From contig JAHITG010000033.1 in the NCBI GenBank assembly GCA_018817865.1, positions 1-17,591 of the forward strand: DNA of 17,591 nucleotides, in the 5' to 3' direction. This document shows, piece by piece, positions 14,325 through 17,591 of this stretch (positions are counted from its first letter, which is position 1; each line of letters opens with the position of its first letter). The notes below the pieces were generated by a model. The model made no database searches and was not told the DNA's origin. It was given only the letters and a program-made list of their open reading frames with translations. Made by a program: the position numbers and the translations under genes. The stretch comes from Spirochaetota bacterium. GTDB lineage: Bacteria; Spirochaetota; JAHITG01.

Positions 14325-15281
14325 ATGAAAAAAGTTTTAATTATTCGGTTCAGTTCTTTAGGTGATGTGGTACTTGTACATCCGGTCATAAAGAAGCTGC
14401 ATGATAAAGGATACACAGTAGATCTGTTAACTAAAAAGAAGTATAAAGAAATATTTCAATATAACCCGTACGTGAATACTGTATTCTGCCTCGAGGAACA
14501 CAGGAACCTCCTGTCCCTGGCCATAGCCCTTAAAAAAGAGAAGTATTTCAGGGTACTGGATCTTCATAAAAATTTGCGGTCCGCTTTTATTAAACTATTC
14601 TTCTTCTTGAAGAGTGTTACCTATAAGAAATTCAGAATGAGGCGGATGCTGCTGGTACGGTTCAAGATCAACCTGCTGAAAAATAATTCCGTGATCCGTA
14701 ATTATATGAATGTTTTAAAGAAACTGGATGTCCCGTTCAATGAGAAAGACTTTTCGTACAGGGTTTTTTTTAAAGCGGATAAAAAGAGTAAATATAAAAC
14801 AGGGAAAAGATCAATTGTGGCGGCGCCTTTTGCCAGGCATTTCACCAAGGAATGGGCCAATTATAAAGAGCTCCTGGAAAAGCTGCAGAAAAGGAATCAT
14901 ATTTTTATTATCGGTGAAAAAAAGGATCACAGGCGAGCGGATGAATTCAATCTGACAAATGCAACAAATTTATGCGGTAAATTAAATTTCAATGAGGTCC
15001 TTGTCCTGATCGATAAAAGTTTACTTCTGATCACAAATGATTCCGGCATCATGCATCTGGGCGCAGGGACGGATACACCGATAATAACAGTGTTTGGAAG
15101 TACCGTAAAAGAATTCGGGTTCTTTTTGCCCGGGAATAAAATGGTATTAATGGAGAACAGGGGGCTCAAATGCCGGCCCTGTCATTATCATGGATTGAAA
15201 AGGTGCCCAAAGGGACATTTTCTCTGCATGAGGCAGATCAGTGTTGAGGGAGTATTAAAAAATGTCAGTAAGTTCATCTAA
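14325..15281 (+). CDS. Family 9 glycosyltransferase (heptosyltransferase-type)
   Basis: This 318-residue GT-B enzyme opens with MKKVLIIRFSSLGDVVLVHPVI, the GT9 N-terminal signature, and carries TNDSGIMHLGAGTDTPIITVFG (237-258) for donor binding. GT9 enzymes add ADP-heptose to the LPS inner core at the cytoplasmic face of the inner membrane; close relatives may use other sugars. A C-terminal Cys cluster (C283, C286, C294, C301, the last in CM) parallels that in the second GT9 of this locus. A Lys/Arg-rich middle section fits membrane association. CAGGA precedes the ATG. The 3' end overlaps the next gene by 20 nt. Confidence 0.9.
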   Translation: MKKVLIIRFSSLGDVVLVHPVIKKLHDKGYTVDLLTKKKYKEIFQYNPYVNTVFCLEEHRNLLSLAIALKKEKYFRVLDLHKNLRSAFIKLFFFLKSVTYKKFRMRRMLLVRFKINLLKNNSVIRNYMNVLKKLDVPFNEKDFSYRVFFKADKKSKYKTGKRSIVAAPFARHFTKEWANYKELLEKLQKRNHIFIIGEKKDHRRADEFNLTNATNLCGKLNFNEVLVLIDKSLLLITNDSGIMHLGAGTDTPIITVFGSTVKEFGFFLPGNKMVLMENRGLKCRPCHYHGLKRCPKGHFLCMRQISVEGVLKNVSKFI

Positions 15282-16389
15282 ATTTAATATCCTGATCCTG
15301 ATCAATGTTCGCTGGTGGAATGCAACGGCTTTTTATGCCCTGAATATCGCTCGCCTCTTTAAGAAGAACGGACATAAAGTGATCATAGGATGCAACAGGG
15401 ATTATCCGGCTTTTAAAAGAGCAGAGGGCTGGGGCCTTGAGACGGTTCCCCTTGATTTTTACGGATATAATATCTTCAGGCTCATCAGGGACCTGGTTCG
15501 GATGATCAGGCTTATCCGCAGGGAAAAGATACAGTTCATCAATTCACACCGGAGTGAAGACCATACCTTTGCCCTGATCGCGAAATGGTTCACAAAAGTA
15601 AAACTGATCATTACCCGTGGAGACCGGCGCCGGATATCAAATAATATGTTTTCAAAGATGCGGTATTCATTCTCTGATGCTGTGGTCCTGACCTGTGGAT
15701 CCATAAGGGAACAGAACAGAAAAGTCTTTGGTCCGATAATAGAAAAAGTTCATGTGATCTACGGAAGCGTGGATGAGGAACATTTTTCCATTGAAGGTAC
15801 GCAGAAGTCCACTGCGCAAAAATACAGGATAAATTTGAAGAAGAAGATCATCGGTATCGTAGGCAGGCTGGATGATGTGAAAGACCAGTATACGTTCGTG
15901 AATGCGGCATCCATCGTGGCAAGAAAAGTCAAGGATGCTTTCTTTATCATTGCCGGTAAAGAAGAACGGATCAAAGTTAAAGATCTGAAGAGGGTGATCC
16001 ATGAGCTCGATATGCAGGAACATATTCTGATCCTGCCCCGTATCTCGGATATTGCCGATCTGATGAACCTTTTTGATATTGGTATTGTTACTTCGGTCGG
16101 ATCTGAGACCATCAGCCGTGTGCTTCTGGAGTACATGTATCTGGGAAAACCCGTCATCGGAACCCATATTAATGCGATAGGGGAGATCATACAGTCCGGA
16201 AAGAACGGGGAGCTCTTCGATCCCCGGGATTATCACGGTTTGGCAGAGAAGATGCTCTTTCTTCTGAAGAAAGAACGGCTGAGGAAGAAGTACTCGAAAA
16301 ATTCTTTAGATCTGTACAAACAGGAATATTCAGAAGAAGTTTTCTTCCAAAAATATCTGGAAGTTATGGAGGGTATAATTCATGAGTAA
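15262..16389 (+). CDS. Family 4 glycosyltransferase, LPS/surface glycan
   Basis: This 375-residue GT-B enzyme has an N-terminal acceptor domain beginning FNILILINVRWWNATAFYALNIARLFKKNGHKV and NSHRSEDHTFALIA (about 94-107). The C-terminal donor domain has GRLDDVKDQYTFVNAA (201-216) and ETISRVLLE with E282 and E290 (EX7E), then GEIIQSGKNGELF. It would transfer a sugar from a nucleotide donor with retention of configuration. Between two GT9 genes it probably extends the LPS core or a related glycan; the sugar is not predictable. The start overlaps the previous gene, with GAGGGAG about 9 nt upstream. The last 8 nt overlap the next gene, so translation is probably coupled. Confidence 0.9.
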   Translation: MSVSSSKFNILILINVRWWNATAFYALNIARLFKKNGHKVIIGCNRDYPAFKRAEGWGLETVPLDFYGYNIFRLIRDLVRMIRLIRREKIQFINSHRSEDHTFALIAKWFTKVKLIITRGDRRRISNNMFSKMRYSFSDAVVLTCGSIREQNRKVFGPIIEKVHVIYGSVDEEHFSIEGTQKSTAQKYRINLKKKIIGIVGRLDDVKDQYTFVNAASIVARKVKDAFFIIAGKEERIKVKDLKRVIHELDMQEHILILPRISDIADLMNLFDIGIVTSVGSETISRVLLEYMYLGKPVIGTHINAIGEIIQSGKNGELFDPRDYHGLAEKMLFLLKKERLRKKYSKNSLDLYKQEYSEEVFFQKYLEVMEGIIHE

Positions 16390-17425
16390 GATCAAAATAG
16401 CTATCAGGATCCCGAACTGGATAGGTGATGCCGTAATGAGCATCCCGTTTGTCGCTCTTGCCAGGCGGCTCTTTGAAAATGAAGAGATCTGTCTGGTCAT
16501 GCGGGAAAAGGTCAGGGATGTTTTTATTAACAATAAAGATCATGATAAAATTATTATTCTAAATGATAAAAAGATCGGAATAATTCGAGCCGGCCTCTCG
16601 CTTCGGAAGTATAAATTTGATATCTATTTCAATTTGCCTGAATCCGCTTCTTCCGTCCTGATAAGTTATTTAAGCGATGCTAAGGTCAGGATCGGATATT
16701 CGAAAGGGATCCATAAGGTGCTCTTGAATCGAAGATTGCAAACTCCCGGTACCGGGGGACGAAGCGAGCACAGGTCCTTTACATACTGTAAACTACTGGG
16801 TCTCTTTTTTGATGAACTGGATGGATTCTCACTTGATCACCTTCAAAAGGAGTATCAAAAACAGAGCCAGGTCGACCTCTTTTTAACCGGAGCGGAGATA
16901 AAAAAGGGAAGGGAAATAATAAAGAAGTATAAGATGAAGGGAAAGATAATCGGGCTCAACCCCAACTCCAGTGCGCCTTCCAGGAGGTGGCTGAAGGATA
17001 GGTTTGTATCCCTTGCTGACAGACTGATCAAAGATCAGAAAGCAACCGTGGTTTTTTTCGGGAGCAGGGATGAGAAGGAGGCTGTCAGCTCTATTACCTC
17101 TTTAATGAAGGAGAAGCCCATAGACCTGTCAGGAAAGATCAGCCTGAGGGAATACATGGCCGTACTGAAGCTGATCGATCTTTTTATAACTTCTGACAGC
17201 GGTCCCATGCACCTGGCTAACTCAGTCGGGACAGATGTGATCGCTCTTGAGGGGCCTGCGGATATAGAAGAGACAGGTATGCTTAACCGGAAAGGGAAGA
17301 GGGTATATATAGTGAAAGAACGCTTCTGCCTTCCCTGTGTGAAGAATATCTGCAGGTATGACATAGAGTGCATGAAAGAGATCACCGTGGATGATGTGAT
17401 AAAGCAGGCTAAAAAAGTTCTCTAA
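16382..17425 (+). CDS. Family 9 glycosyltransferase (WaaF-like heptosyltransferase II type)
   Basis: This 347-residue GT9 enzyme begins with IRIPNWIGDAVMSIPF (8-23), the characteristic heptosyltransferase II (WaaF) start. Two further GT9 elements follow: LNPNSSAPSRRWLKDRF (about 173-189) and TSDSGPMHLANSVGT (270-284). WaaF transfers the second heptose to the LPS inner core, but functional assignment within GT9 is uncertain in distant phyla. Near the C-terminus is a Cys cluster (C316, C319, C324, C330-Met). A GGAGGG ribosome-binding site lies inside the preceding gene and the start codon overlaps its stop region by 8 nt. The paired GT9 genes suggest a heptose- or hexose-containing core with at least two such additions. 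Confidence 0.9.
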   Translation: MSKIKIAIRIPNWIGDAVMSIPFVALARRLFENEEICLVMREKVRDVFINNKDHDKIIILNDKKIGIIRAGLSLRKYKFDIYFNLPESASSVLISYLSDAKVRIGYSKGIHKVLLNRRLQTPGTGGRSEHRSFTYCKLLGLFFDELDGFSLDHLQKEYQKQSQVDLFLTGAEIKKGREIIKKYKMKGKIIGLNPNSSAPSRRWLKDRFVSLADRLIKDQKATVVFFGSRDEKEAVSSITSLMKEKPIDLSGKISLREYMAVLKLIDLFITSDSGPMHLANSVGTDVIALEGPADIEETGMLNRKGKRVYIVKERFCLPCVKNICRYDIECMKEITVDDVIKQAKKVL

Positions 17426-17462
17426 TGACAGGGGACTAAAGGAAAACAAGAGGAGTCTTTAA

Positions 17463-17591
17463 ATGAAGAGGATAGAGTTTTATAAGCATAATATCGGTGG
17501 CAAAGAGATCCGGGACCTGAAGAAGGTCCTGAAATCCATTTTTCTTTCCACGGGACCAGCTACAAAAGAGTTTGAAAGGAAATTCGCAGAA
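17463..17591 (+). CDS. DegT/DnrJ/EryC1/StrS aminotransferase, 3' end missing
   Basis: Only the first 43 residues are in the window: MKRIEFYKHNIGGKEIRDLK, then KVLKSIFLSTGPATKEFERKFAE. The order (I/Y-x-x-x-I-G-x-x-E-I, a helix, then LSTGPxTxxFExxFA) is the standard N-terminus of PLP-dependent sugar aminotransferases of this family, which convert keto-sugar nucleotides to amino sugars for O-antigen, lipid A (ArnB-type) or antibiotic sugars. GAGGAGT stands about 6 nt before the ATG. It continues the LPS-type operon after a 37-bp gap and suggests an amino sugar in the glycan. The catalytic lysine lies beyond the window. Confidence 0.82.
   Translation, partial: MKRIEFYKHNIGGKEIRDLKKVLKSIFLSTGPATKEFERKFAE

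Noticed and set aside
15667..16236. 189-residue antisense ORF opposite the GT4 gene
   Set aside because: The + strand frame has clear GT4 motifs throughout; the minus-strand protein has no recognisable features and no regulatory signals.

Overview
The window is 17.6 kb of moderately AT-rich DNA from a diderm (Gram-negative type) bacterium. That reading rests on a beta-barrel outer-membrane-type protein, an LpxL/HtrB-type lipid acyltransferase and two family 9 (heptosyltransferase-type) glycosyltransferases. The phylum cannot be fixed from sequence alone. Relaxed lipoprotein boxes and a candidate sigma-54 promoter in front of a group-2-type sigma factor are reminiscent of spirochaetes, but this is weak evidence. 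No transposase, phage gene, CRISPR array, tRNA or rRNA is visible.

Layout. Positions 1-3882 (+) hold envelope and accessory genes: the 3' part of an outer-membrane barrel gene, a small exported protein, a C_GCAxxG_C_C-family cysteine protein, a putative lipoprotein and a small four-helix membrane protein. Positions 3883-4492 are non-coding: a degenerate repeat element rich in hairpins, then a probable long leader for a small RRM RNA-binding protein gene (4493-4759). That gene is bracketed by a near-perfect 25-bp inverted repeat. On the minus strand an L,D-transpeptidase gene overlaps a downstream LipM-like octanoyltransferase/lipoate-ligase-family gene. From 6700 everything reads (+): a GT4 glycosyltransferase, a stand-alone DEDDh exonuclease, a UDP-glucuronate decarboxylase, a beta-propeller-like lipoprotein and a radical SAM protein.

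Positions 12198-13348 form a separate regulatory unit. A sigma-70-family factor is preceded by a perfect FNR-type palindrome and a candidate sigma-54 -24/-12 promoter, and is followed by a strong intrinsic terminator. Positions 13401-17591 are a tightly packed lipid A/LPS-core-type operon: acyltransferase, GT9, GT4, GT9 and the start of a DegT-family aminotransferase. Its genes overlap by 20 and 8 nt.

Envelope biogenesis is the common theme. The best second-look signals are the regulatory region of the sigma factor and the complementary 5' and 3' flanks of the RRM gene. I found no clear evidence for a wholly new multi-gene system.
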